Positions 51,423 to 63,387 of a stretch of DNA of 64,000 bases are shown here, in pieces. This DNA comes from Rhopalosiphum padi (lineage: Eukaryota > Arthropoda > Insecta > Hemiptera > Aphididae): contig NC_083597.1 in assembly GCF_020882245.1 (NCBI RefSeq), positions 27,568,652 through 27,632,651 on the forward strand. Reading direction: 5' to 3'. The notes below the pieces were generated by a model that was not told the origin of the DNA, did not search any database, and saw only the letters and a list, made by a program, of their open reading frames with translations. The position numbers and the translations under genes are program-made. Each line of letters starts with the position of its first letter. Position 1 is the first letter of the stretch.

Positions 51423-54312
51423 TTTAATTTTAATTATTACATGAATCAGATGAGATATTATATCAACCTAAAGTTATTGCAATTATCACTAAATTTTTCG
51501 GGATAACATTTTATTATAAAAAATAATTTTAAATAAATTATTAAGTGTCATTTATAATTTATTAATTATTTAACCAATAAATAATGTTCATGATTAATAT
51601 CTAAAATTAGGACATATGTGATATAAATGTACTAAAAAATATATTGTATTTAATGGTATACAAATATAAAAATTAAAATATACTTGAGTAATTAGTATAT
51701 ACTCGTAATAATAATATAATCATCTAAATTGTATCTAAAATGTTTCATTTTTTTGTTTTCAGTTATATTATGAAAATAATGATTAGTACTTTAAATTGTA
51801 ACTTAATCCGCTGTATGGTTTGTTTTTATTTTTTGTAACTATAACAATTTAATTATAAACTAAAACTATGTTAAGAATTATACTAAATCATAATATATTT
51901 TAGGTCCTCAGTGGAACGATCAATGTATTGGTTGTACATTAATGTTATTAACGTGTAAAATATATCGTTTGTTGGAATAATGTTAAATTTTTAGAAATAT
52001 ATAGTTTTTGCACGTACTATAATTATTCTGGATTTAAGATTTTAACTTAAAAAAATATTTCCATCTTATTTTATTTATAAACTATTATATATAATATTAA
52101 AGAAAACTAAAAATAAACTAAAAAAATAATTAAAATCATACTTTTATTAAAAAAATAAGTTATAATGGAAGAAGTAATGGTGTTTAAAAAATACATAATT
52201 ATTGAGTTGGAAGTCGATATTTTTAATTCAGTGCATAGGGTGTTCATATGATAATATTTTTTATTTATATAGTTTCTATTTATAATATCAATTTAAAATG
52301 TTAAATATTTTGTTTTATTTGCCTAATGTTATAGTTCCTACAATTCCAACAGTTAAAAAAAAAGTTAATTTAAATGATTTTTAAACAGAATATAAATACT
52401 GCAAACAGTCGAGAAAGCTGTTTGTTTTAGTATTAAAACGTATTGAAGTTTTTCTAAATAATTTTTTTAATATATAGCAAATATTTTGTCAAATTAACCA
52501 ATATAAGTGATTCTAATACCATACTCATTAGTCATGTAGTGTGACAATAATTTTTATACTGTAAAATTTGACACTTTCAAAAACTGTACAAGAATTACGG
52601 ATACCTAATGCATTCAACTATAGTTTTCTCTTTGGAACTATTATAGAAACATAGCCAATTTAATAGAACAACAATATATGTTTGATATACACACTTATAC
52701 TTGCATATTTACCTAACTTAACTAAATAATAAAATTAAAGCGAAAACATCCGGTTTTGGAATGATTTTAAATGGTTGTTCAAAACTTAAACAAAAATCCT
52801 CTTGTTTCAAATACGAAAACGCAAGAAAAAAAACAATCTACCAGAAAATGTCTTTAAAATTCTAAGACCCCAAATAGAAATATCAAATAAAGAAATAAAT
52901 TTATTAAAAAAAAATCAAAATTATAATATATAAAGAAATTTAGTAATAAATTTAAGTAAAAAAATATGTAATTAAAAAAAAAAAAAAATGTATGCCTTAA
53001 TGTTAACAACCATGTTAATGTTTCTGAAGTAAGTAGACCAATAATAATAATAAAAATCGTTGTATAAAACACCCACCAAAAATTCCCCAACATAAGAAAT
53101 TTCATGATATATTGATATCATTGTATCGCACTCCTAGAATTCAAGCCAATCAATTTTCTAACAATTGACAGTTGTTCATATTATAACCCAATATTCTTAT
53201 CGATAATTTCACATATTTCTTTTTTTTATAATAAAATAAACTTCTTTACCTATAACTATGTATAACTATGTACCAGATGGTCAAATAAGAGTAATGACAA
53301 ATCATTAAATCAATCATTTAAATACCAGATTTGTTTATGTAATATTTTTCTTTTCATATAATACAAGCCATATAGGCCTTTTGTACGCATCTAACAAATT
53401 CCTCTTTCTATTCCAATCCATTGGGTTATTTATTTTTGTTGATTCGTTGTTATCATTTCCATTCTATCTAACTATCTTTAACGAGGTGTTCTCTTTGGTC
53501 ACTTTTATTTTGAGTTTCTTATCGGGACATTTCGTATAAGTCAAAAGCTTATTAAATGTGGCCTGCTCACCCTAATTGTTATTTTACTTATATAAAAAAT
53601 ACTAATAATTGATTTATTTATAAATCTTCATAGATTCATGTTTTTTTTTTCATCTTTCATATTTTCGGTTATGGTTTTGAACAGAACAGTAAATTTTCCG
53701 TTAACTTTTTTATTAAAATTTAAGTAAAATTTCTTCTGTCCCCTTTGTTGTGGATCATAAAAATGTTGTGTATTACATACGCAATAACAAAATTAATCAT
53801 TGAAATACCAGTTGAATGTAATATTTTTGTTTTAATGTAGTACAGACCATGGAAACCTTTTGCTCCCTTTTATAAAACGTAAAATATACTAAATAATTTT
53901 AAAATTTTTAAAATTTGTACTTTATCTGTAAAAAGATAATGAACTGATTAACCAGCTATGTTTGAATGGGTTTTCGTATACAATGATTTATTATTGAATT
54001 CAAATGAACATAATAAACATTACATTGATTTACTCAATTAGAAGATAAACTTGACGCCTAGTGCAGAGTGGTTAACTACTTTCTACCTTTTATCGACTTT
54101 ACTTCTAGTGTATTATCTATATTTTTTATACTTGTACAAATTGGTACATATTATGTTATTAAAATTTATAAATCATTTTTTTTTTTATTTAAATCAATTT
54201 GACACATGCTAATGCAATAACATTTTATATAAATAAACATTATACTTAGCTTAAAAAAGTGAAATTTTATCATTTACTTTTATTTATCTTTAATTAAATT
54301 GATTAATATAGT
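51423..54312. other. Spacer between genes E and F
   Basis: Holds the presumed promoter region of E (51423-51640), then mostly unassigned AT-rich DNA. Two diverged direct repeats of about 70 bp occur at 53315-53390 and 53800-53872 (taccag...taatatttttc...ccttttg). From about 53950 the sequence resembles 61490-61640 downstream of G, so it belongs to the duplicated F/G unit. Confidence 0.55.
51500..51640 (-). promoter_or_regulatory. Candidate promoter-proximal region of gene E
   Basis: About 80-220 bp upstream of the E start. Contains a minus-strand TATA-like run (ttttataataaaatg) and a block (taattaaccaataaataatgttcatgat...gacatatgtgatataaatg pattern) also seen upstream of F. No transcription start is known; this is an inference from conservation between paralogues. 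Confidence 0.35.
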
Positions 54313-57300
54313 TTATTTATTTAATTTAGGACATTCTGAAAAAGAATTTGATTTCCATCCATCGATTATTGACTTTGATACTGTATATTTTGAACAACCA
54401 CATTTGTTATCGAAATCATCTGTATCAAGATATTGTATCATAATTCCAGAGTAAAATTGTTTCACGTAGGCTCCCTAAAAGAAACAACAAAATAAATAAT
54501 ATTAACAATACTTGTATAGAAACAGCCGAAATATTTCCTCAGATACCTAATATATAAAGATGTGAATAAAACTTTGATATAAATTCAATAATTAATTCAT
54601 ACTCTAAAAAAACTATATATTTATTATTTTTATTAATAAGTAATATTGTAAAATGGAAATATAACCCCAGACAAGTTATGTAATTTTTATATTTATAATA
54701 TTATATAATTTAATATATTTACTTGATCGTATGAAAGTTTTGAAGGGTTCGAACACCATGTACATGAAGTAGGATCGGTATGGCTACAATACTGTAATCA
54801 AAGTGATAACAATTAGAATGTGTTGAACTAAAAAATAGTAAAATATTAATAAAGATGATATTTTAACCATTCCAAAAATCTATTTCACATGAAAAAATTT
54901 AATAAGTTGCTCTAAAATAAGCATGTTAAATGTTTTTATTGGTTAAAAACGTTTTAAATTTAACACAATAAGGTTTCTAATAAATATGTTGATTACCAAT
55001 TAGATAATATCGAAAATATAGTGTTAAAATATTTTTTTATTAACGTTTGAAGCTATGACATGACACATTTTTGATTTCTTTTTTTCAATTCAATGGAAAA
55101 TTTTCTCATGGTAAAATAGTTTAAAAAGTGTATTAATAATTTATTTGATTTATGCAAAGTTCCTAAAATTTATCAAAATCTCGAAAATCTCGAAAATTTA
55201 CAAATTATTTTATAATTAACAAAAACAATTTAGTATATAAGCAGATTAGTATACAAGCATAATTTTGTATAATATATTTAGTGATATATGCTGACAGATT
55301 ATTTCCATTCAGAATCATATACTTTGTTTACAGCGATATATCATTAAATTCAAATTTAATACATTAATTTGCAGTGACTAACTCAACACATACTGTATAT
55401 CAAACTTGCTCCTTTTTTAAAAAAAAATAAGAATTATATTCCACCATTAAATCAATATTTATTATAAAATGCATCATACATCAGAATAAGCTGTAGTATG
55501 CAAAGTGTATTTAGCAGCAAGAGGTTCTGGAATCATTACAGATGCTTGTATCGAAGCATATAGTTTTGATTTATCCATAGTTGAACTAGTGACAGCAGTA
55601 GTAACAAGTTCCTGAAAAAATAACGTGTAAAAAAAAATATTCCTTTATAAACTATAAAATTTTAATATTTTTCATAATAAGTGCATACTAAAGACGTCAT
55701 ATCCGGACTAGTGGTTGTTACTGGAAGCAAACCGATTTCTAATGCTTCATTATCACATACGTTTAAATTTGACATATCAATGACATACATATCCAACACA
55801 TTATTTATTTTTGTAAAATCAAAAACTTGAAGAACATAATTGAGACATAAATATTAAGAACAATAATAATTTGTTGTACTTGAATATTTTATATTTACGA
55901 TTATGATTTGTAAAGTTTTTATAGATTCTTCCAGTTAAGACTAATCCAACTTTTAATTGATCTACTTTATTTTTAATCGAAGTGACAAAGTCACTAATTT
56001 TTTGTTCTAAATTTGCAACCGGGAGCTGAAACAATTATCCGTTGATGGGATAATAAATAATAGTATGATAAATAAGATTAAATAAAAAAAAAAAAATTAA
56101 AAAATATATATTTTATTTGTATGTAATTATTTTTTTGAGTAGCATATAGAGTTTAGTATTTTTTAATAAGTTGATTATATGGTAACTGTAACTGCTAATA
56201 GTGTGTAATTGCTTAAATATAAGTGTCTACTATAATCACTAATCGGTAACTGCAGAATAGTTTGTTTGCACATAACTTCGGAGTGTCCGAATGAAGTACC
56301 ATATTTTTGATAGTATTGATAAAGATAAGTTAGAGATACATTATTTTTTTAAGTATATGAATTCCTTGTAAATATAACCGATGAAAAAAAAAATTAAAAA
56401 AAATTCGGATTTGTATTATACGTAATATATTTTCATCATCAAAATTAAACATTTTACATTAAATTAATAAAATAATTTTAAAACGATTTAATTAAAAAAT
56501 AATAAAATTATGTAATATTTTACTTACATAATATATCATGTTTAAACTGTCGATAAGAAGACCGCCAATTTTAAAGTCATTTAAAAACTTGATCAATGGA
56601 TTAAGTGATTGCGTTTCAAATAGATTTACATCTGGAGGATCAAATATTGTGGCCCAACTATTACTGCCATAAATGAACCCAATGAATAAGTATACAGTTT
56701 TACCGGCATCTTGCAAGCACTTCATTAATTCTTTAATTATTAAAATTTTGATTGAATTAGATGCAGTGTTTAGTACATAATATGTAACAGTTAACTTAAC
56801 ATTGGCATTTACTACTACTAATAATAATTTATTGATATAATATTACTTAAATTTATAACTATATGATAATTTGTTTATAAACCAATTTAGGCATGTTTGA
56901 TTACCTACAACATGTGTCTGGTTAGCATTACTTTCACCCATCACTATTACTTTATATTTTTGTCTTATTATTATTTATATTATTGTGGCTAAAAAAAAAA
57001 CGTGATATTGAAATTAAATATTAAATAATTAATTTTTTTTCCCAACATTAAGCTGTTAGTTATCACGAATAAAGTTCCAAGGTGTATTACATACAATTGG
57101 TTTTACACCATTTTCTTAGCTGGTCCTCAATAGTTAATATTTATTTTCTATACAAATAGTTTAGATTTCTATTTTGTCTAAGATTAGGAAATTATACATA
57201 ATATAAGTACCTATCTTACATTACAAAAAACCTAGAACGGTCTGACGAACCATAAAGAATATTATACAATGTCTTTAAGTTCTCTTTAAATACAATTCTT

Positions 57301-58002
57301 CTACCGAAATATTTTTAAAAAGGGTTTTTCATTTAAAGTTTTGAATAGAGTAAATGAATATAATATAGTTAATCGAGTCACCAAATTTGTATTAAGCAAA
57401 TACTAAGCAGTGTGTTCTACAATCACACAATAATATGTATGTTTATTTAAGATGTTTAAAATTACTTTCATCTTCTTTCATTACATAAGTGCCATCATCG
57501 CGGTCAAAAGTAAATTGACCTATAGTAAATATATCACAAGATTCTGGAAAATCATTTATATTATATGTATCAGTATTCATCCACGTTTCTCCAGCTATAG
57601 AGCAAATTACTGGCTTCACGCCGCCATCTTAAACACATATATAAATATATTATAGATGTAATAAATAATAATAATAATAATAAAACAAATATTAGTTAGG
57701 TAATTAAAAATATTAAAATAACCTGAATATAATTGAATACAATTTAAATAAACAAAAATATTCTCTTGTAATAATTATATTATTATTAATAATTATTTTT
57801 ATAATTTTATTAATTATATACTTATGTTCAATTAAAAATGTAATAGAACTTATTTTATCCTTTTTAAGTCATTGAATATATTTGTAAACACTAAGACAAT
57901 TACAATAATTTATTTTAAATAATAAAAAGTTTAATTACCTTGTGTCGTAACTAATGTTGAATAATAAAATATACTCAAAATTAGTATTAATATAATTTTC
58001 AT
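54313..58002 (-). CDS. Gene F: secreted GH18 chitinase-like protein, 8 exons, 351 aa
   Basis: Exons (minus): 57939-58002, 57466-57627, 56528-56730, 55909-56035, 55689-55825, 55480-55611, 54723-54791 and 54313-54474 (1056 nt). Phases match the other copies and the frame is open. The signal peptide is MKIILILILSIFYYSTLVTTQ-like (21 residues). GH18-like landmarks: KPVICSIAGETW...ESCDIFTIGQFTFD, KTVYLFIGFIYG, FKIGGLLIDSLN at strand 4, VLDMYVIDMSNLN and GIMIQYLDTDDFD. Strand 4 keeps one Asp (GLLID) but still lacks the catalytic Glu. It is the most compact gene of the cluster. AATAAA lies at 54279-54284 (minus), about 30 nt past the stop. A ~101 bp tandem duplication sits 100-300 bp upstream of the start, where a promoter would be expected. 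Confidence 0.82.
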
Positions 58003-58100
58003 TTCTTTTTTTATTTTATAGAATGTTTGAGGTTTTATTTCTACTCAAAATGTTAGAAATTATTTACTATTGTAGAACAAAATGTTATTTTAAAATAATT

Positions 58101-58302
58101 TTAAATTAATTTTATCAACTTAATTTATAATCTATAATTTATTTAATCATTAATAATGTACATAATTCATACTTAAAATTTAGACATCTGCTCGATGTAA
58201 TTTAAATCAATTTTATCAACTTAATTTATAATTTATAATTTATTTAATCACTAATAATGTACATAATTCATACCTAAAATTTAGACATCTGCTCGATATA
58301 AA
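58101..58302. repeat. Two-copy tandem duplication (~101 bp each) upstream of gene F
   Basis: Copy 1 (58101-58201) and copy 2 (58202-58302) share ttttatcaacttaatttata, ttaataatgtacataattcat and gacatctgctcgat, with few differences. A single related copy lies upstream of E (about 51530-51635). It begins about 100 bp upstream of the F start codon, so it may have doubled a promoter-proximal element. Confidence 0.8.
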
Positions 58303-59912
58303 TGTATCATAATACCTTGTATTTTATGGTATAATGGAATTACGTGAGTAAATAATAAATCATAATATGATAATTTAAATTTAAGAAAATAATATTCCAT
58401 TATTTTGATGTCAATTATGTTATCAGAATTGTTAATTATATTATAAATAAAAAGTGAATGTACTGCGTGTTTGGTTTTATTTTTGTTACTTTAAACATTT
58501 TAATTATAAGCTAAATTTATATTAGGAGTTATTATCAATTTTCGAATTTTTACAAAAATTTAAAAAATATTAAAAATGTAGGCTCAATTTTTTTTTTATA
58601 TGTATTTGAAGTTAAAATTTTGTAATCATCACAAAACATCTGATGCTTGTTGAAATTAAATAATCCAAAAAATGAAAAAGCAAAATGTATTAAGAATTAA
58701 GTAAAAATAAGCTTTTGATGTTCGAATCGGTTAAAAAGCTATTTTTATTTTAGTGGTGGAATATTTAAAAATTATTTTTAAAATATTTTGGATATATATT
58801 GACATTTTAAGTTATTTTAATAGTAGGTGAACTTAGGTCTTAGGTAGTTTAATTAATATTTGTATAACAGGGATGCACTTTCTTTGTATAAGAAATATAT
58901 TGATACATATTATTGGATACAAAATTGTTGTTCCATCTTTAAAACAGTGATAGACACATATATAATATCCAACTTTTTAGAACAATAACATGGACGTTAC
59001 TAACTTATCATATTATATTTTAGATCAGGGACGTAGTCAGAGGGGGGGTCCACGGGGTTCGGATCCCCCCTCCCCCCGAAATGTCATCGACGAAATTTTT
59101 TTTAGAATCTGAGTGGAACGAAAATGCTAGTGTTTTTACAATGATTTTTTTTTTTTTTATACTGGTAAATCTAATAATTAATTATATGTTATGGGAAAAA
59201 TTACAAAATGATACGGTTAGCACACATATAAAGTATACGTATACCATATAGCAGATTTTTTTTTTTACAATATGTACATAATATAGCATTCTGTAGGACA
59301 ATACGAATTTAATTTTTGCTTAATTAATAAGAATGATTAAAATTACTTATTATTGTTATTTTTTTTTTTGCTTGACCCCCACTTACTATCTAAAACGGAT
59401 AATATTTCAAAACTGTTTTAGGCAATTTTAAATATATATACATATATCATAATCATCACACAGAAAAATTAGTAATTTAAAGCTCAAATAAATAGCTTAA
59501 ATAAATATTACGTGAAATAAAGTATTTAAAATAACATGTTAGAATAATTTATTTATTATACCGACATAAAGTCAAGTAAAAAATAATAATTTAATGGTAT
59601 GATAAATCTAACGGCTGTCATTTCAATGTAACGGTATTTCTGGAAAATATTTTTTTTTAGCCGTAACAACTGTATTTAGATAAACATATTAATCGATAAT
59701 TAATCTGATAACAAAACATTATATACATACATTTTAATATACTTTGATATACGTAATAAACATAACAAACCTTTCAGTTTAGTTTATAAAAAATATTAAA
59801 ACCATAATACATGATTATGTATTCCTAGAAAATTTCATTTCAAAGATTTTATTAAAATAAATATTTAATCGTTGTATTTATAAAGTTTATATATATAGTT
59901 TCTCTTTTGTAG
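58303..59912. other. Spacer 5' of gene F with a GC-rich repeat end
   Basis: At 59030-59090 there is a strikingly G/C-rich stretch (cagggacgtagtcagaggggg...ggatcccccctccccccg), followed by tttttagaatctgagtggaa, typical of the edge of a dispersed repeat. A possible opposite edge (gacccccacttac) lies at 59373. No gene was found. Confidence 0.5.
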
Positions 59913-59986
59913 CTTTTGAGTGTCCAAACACTGAGAACGCAAGACTTTGTTTACAATTCTTACAGTTCTTATGCTCAACAGAATAA
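59913..59986 (+). CDS. Weak candidate terminal exon on the plus strand
   Basis: Acceptor-like tttctcttttgtag precedes a reading FECPNTENARLCLQFLQFLC then STE and a TAA that overlaps an AATAAA. It is too short to identify and its phase does not fit directly onto the 41165-41222 exon, so a link between them would need further exons. Chance is a real possibility. Confidence 0.2.
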
Positions 59987-60419
59987 AATTATCCATATTA
60001 TTTTATCTGTTTATATTAACTCATCAGTATTTGTGTTATATTTATTATGAAATTTAAATTCCTCTTTTGTTTTTGTAAATTTGTATTATTGATTGTTTAT
60101 TGTATAATTCTTCTAGTGTTAAAATTTATAGTTTTTCGATTTACTTATTTGCGCAATATTGATGATAAATATTATAGTATTTTACTATTTAATCTGATAA
60201 TCATTCTATGCGTTATATTTAATGGTTCAAACTTCAAACACATTTTTATAAGCTGAGCACCGCACAATTATTACACACATTAAAATTGACTGAACTATTG
60301 CAAATTATACCATTTTTAGACTTGAAATATCTAAGATATTCCGTAGTTCATTAAAAATATAGAAACATTTCCTGAAACGCATTACTATACTATTTAAATG
60401 TATCAAATATTACTCTTAA

Positions 60420-61290
60420 ATATTTGGCTGAACTTGCTCTAGTTATATATCGGCAGTTTTTATTACAAATACTTGTATATTTTTTTCAAAGTTTTTTTAA
60501 TTTTATTATTATTTGCTCTGGTTTGTTTGAAATAGCCAAAGGTATAAAGTTTGATTTTTCTTTATTAAGCATTAAACTATTGTTCGTAGATAATTTATTA
60601 ACCACTGACAATCCTATGTTCGATTTTTTTCCACATCAGACCAATTTTCACTCTAAAAATAATACCGTATCGTCAGAAAAAGTTAATATGTTACCATCAA
60701 TATCCAAATTTAATAAGCCATAAACATAAATTGAAAATTATTGTGATGGACCTGATACGGTTCCTTGCTGTATAGTCTGTAATCTAAACGCCTATACTTA
60801 ACTTTAACAATAAATGAATCATTTACAGTGGCATTAATTCCGACTGTTTGAGGCCTATTAAAGAGATATAATTTGAACCATTATCAAAATGTGTTATATC
60901 CTATTATTGTTTTAGATTATTTTAACAGTACTTCATGTGATGTTGAATCAAATGATTTCGCCATGTCCAAGAATACTCGTATACCTAAGTATTTTTTGTT
61001 TTTGTTTAATGCTCCGTGTATTAAATTAGAAAAATAGAAGATTGTATAATGCCATCTTGGCAACCTGTATTCTCCCTAAATCCAAATTGTTTTGTTTTAT
61101 TAAATGTTCCGTAATCATTAATGAACCTTGGTAATTATATTTTTGCACATTTTTCAATAATATTTGAAAACTATGAAAACTCTTAAAACAATTTAAAGCG
61201 AGCAAATATTTTGAGGGGTGATTTCTGTTATTGAATTGGAGCTTTTTTGTAATATGAGTGGTTAAGAACAAAAGATTCCCACTACTTATT
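60420..61290 (-). mobile_element. Degraded Jockey/CR1-like reverse transcriptase remnant
   Basis: Minus-strand pieces in several frames, in RT order: LMITEHLIKQNN (fingers), LGIRVFLDMAKSFDSTSHEVLLK (motif A), QQGTVSGPS (motif B), YVYGLLNLDIDGNILTFSDD (motif C, FADD-like) and a GENWSD-like piece. Stops and frameshifts are frequent. The open stretches at 60424-60723 (plus) and 61026-61271 (minus) are by-products of this remnant. Confidence 0.7.
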
Positions 61291-61965
61291 TTAATGAATA
61301 GTGAAACAATTTTTTTTGTAAATCATTGTAAATACAATATGTAATGATTCAGTATAAATAATATTATGATTGCAATGTTTTTTCAAAAAAAAAATGTAAT
61401 TTGTCGTATTAATTATATAGTAAAGTAAAAAAAAAAAATTTATAATAACATTATTAACATGTCATCAATAAATTATACTTAATAATATAGGCTGACAAAC
61501 CGTCATTTTTCGTACGTAATGATTTATAATCAAATTTAAATGTAATACATACATTACAGTGATTTACTCAAGAACGGGGTAAATTCGAAACCTACTCTAC
61601 AGCAGATTGGTTACCTATTTTCTACTATGGAACAATTTAAATTAGCACAATTTTTCCATCTATTTTTATAATTGTACATACTACATAGTTTAATATAGTC
61701 AATAGTCATATGAACCATTATTGTTTTTTTGTTTAATTTTTTAATTGTTTAATTAATATAATGGAATACAATAAAAAGTTATATTTACTAAACAGACTTA
61801 AAGTTATAAACTAACTTACATATTTTAATTGATGTAGTTAAATATATTAAATATATTATCAAACATGTACATTGATTAATTAGAAATAATTTAGATGATT
61901 GTAACTGTTTAAAGAAAAAAATCGTAAATGTTTTTATTATTATTATTAATTTTAAAATGAATTGG
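61291..61965. other. 3' flank of gene G
   Basis: From about 61490 it resembles the 3' flank of F (53950-54110; tcgtacgtaatgatttat.., cattacagtgatttactcaa). This shows that F and G share a duplicated segment longer than the genes. AATAAA for G lies at 61933-61938 (minus). Confidence 0.55.
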
Positions 61966-63387
61966 TTAACTTTGATCTATTTTAGAACATTCTGTAAAAG
62001 TACATGATTCCCACCCATCAATAATTGCATTTGACACTGGGAATTTTCCGCAACCACAACCGCATTCATAATCATCTGCATCCAGACTATCTAAAAATAT
62101 TCCAATGTAGAATTGTTTTGCATAAGCTCCCTAAATCAAACAACAAAATTATATTAAAACTAATTTTACAACATTTATAATTAATATAATTAATAATTTT
62201 CCCTTCTATGTAGAAAAGTAGATTAAACTGAAACAAATTCTGAATTGAATTTGTATTCTATACAAACTATAGATTTATTTAAAAAATAATGTAAAAATAA
62301 AAAATAACCTCGGATAAGTCTTCGGACAAGTAATTTATAATTTATATTGGCTTAATTGTTTATTATATTATTAATATATTTACTTGATCATATGAAAGTT
62401 TTGAAGGGTTCGCACACAACTGGTGTGAATTAGCTAGATCGTTACTGCCACAATACTGTAATCAGATTGAGAAAGTTATTTAACTATACATTTTTAGATT
62501 TTCTTTGAATTGTATTTATTTTCATAAAAATTTAACATTTTTAATTAATTTATTTTTATTTTTATGGGCTAAGCTTCTTTTTACATATATTTAATATATA
62601 GTTTATATTTACATTTAAAATAGTTCATAACATTACATTAAGTTTATGATGGCAACAATACTGCATAATATTATTCATATGTATAAAATACACACAACAA
62701 TATTTTAAAATGCAATTTTTTATCAACAATTAATTCAATATGCAAATATTGCTAATAGTAAAATAAATTACTTCACATAGTGTTCTCTTTTTAATCTAAA
62801 TGTACTATACATCATAAAATAATTATTTATTTTAAGATTAACCATACTATTGAATAAGTTGTGATCTCTTTATCGAATTCTGCAACAAGTGATTTTGGAA
62901 TAATAACAGTTACTTGTATCAAAGCATAAATTTTCGATTTATCCATAGATGAACTCATTACAGCACAAGTGACTTGTTCCTGAACATAAATGCGTATATA
63001 ATTTTTTCTTATAAATTAGACAATGTTACTATTTATAAAAACAGGTACATACTATAGATGTCATAGTTTCACTAGTAATTGGACTCACACCAGTTTTTTT
63101 TGAATTTTCATCACATTCGTTTAAAAATGAAAAATCAATGAAATAAGTATCCAAAATATCATTTGTTAATGTGAAATCAAAAACTTGAATAACATAATTA
63201 GAATATTATGAAATAATTTACAAAACCTATAAGTATACACAAAAAATCTATTTTACTTACGTGTATTATCTGGAAACATTTTATAGTTCAAACCGGTTAT
63301 GATTAAACCAACTATTAATCCATCTATTTCTTTTTTAATGGAAGCGGCAAAGTCACCTATTTTTTGTGCCAAATTTTCTATTTTAAC
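61966..63387 (-). CDS. Gene G: 3' part of a GH18 chitinase-like gene (exons 4-8)
   Basis: Exons (minus): 63261-63387, 63053-63183, 62848-62979, 62384-62455 and 61966-62130, giving 208 residues plus stop. Exons 1-3 should lie to the right, beyond 64000, unless they are missing; nothing resembling exon 3 is seen in 63388-64000. Readable landmarks are VKIENLAQKIGDFAASIKKE (exon 4), DILDTYFIDFSFLNEC (exon 5, MxYD-like), SSMDKSKIYALIQVTV (exon 6) and GIFLDSLDADDYECGCGCG (exon 8). Exon 5 is 6 nt shorter and exon 7 is 3 nt longer than in E and F, both preserving frame. All visible splice sites are canonical. AATAAA lies at 61933-61938 (minus). Because strand 4 falls in exon 3, catalytic status cannot be judged here. 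Confidence 0.75.

Noticed and set aside
1864..58002. Idea that these are aphid 'bicycle' effector genes
   Set aside because: Bicycle genes have many micro-exons and paired CYC motifs; these genes have eight medium exons and a GH18-like domain plan instead.
60424..60723. Plus-strand 99-codon ORF MAELALVIYRQ...
   Set aside because: It is antisense to the degraded reverse transcriptase remnant, whose motifs read on the minus strand.
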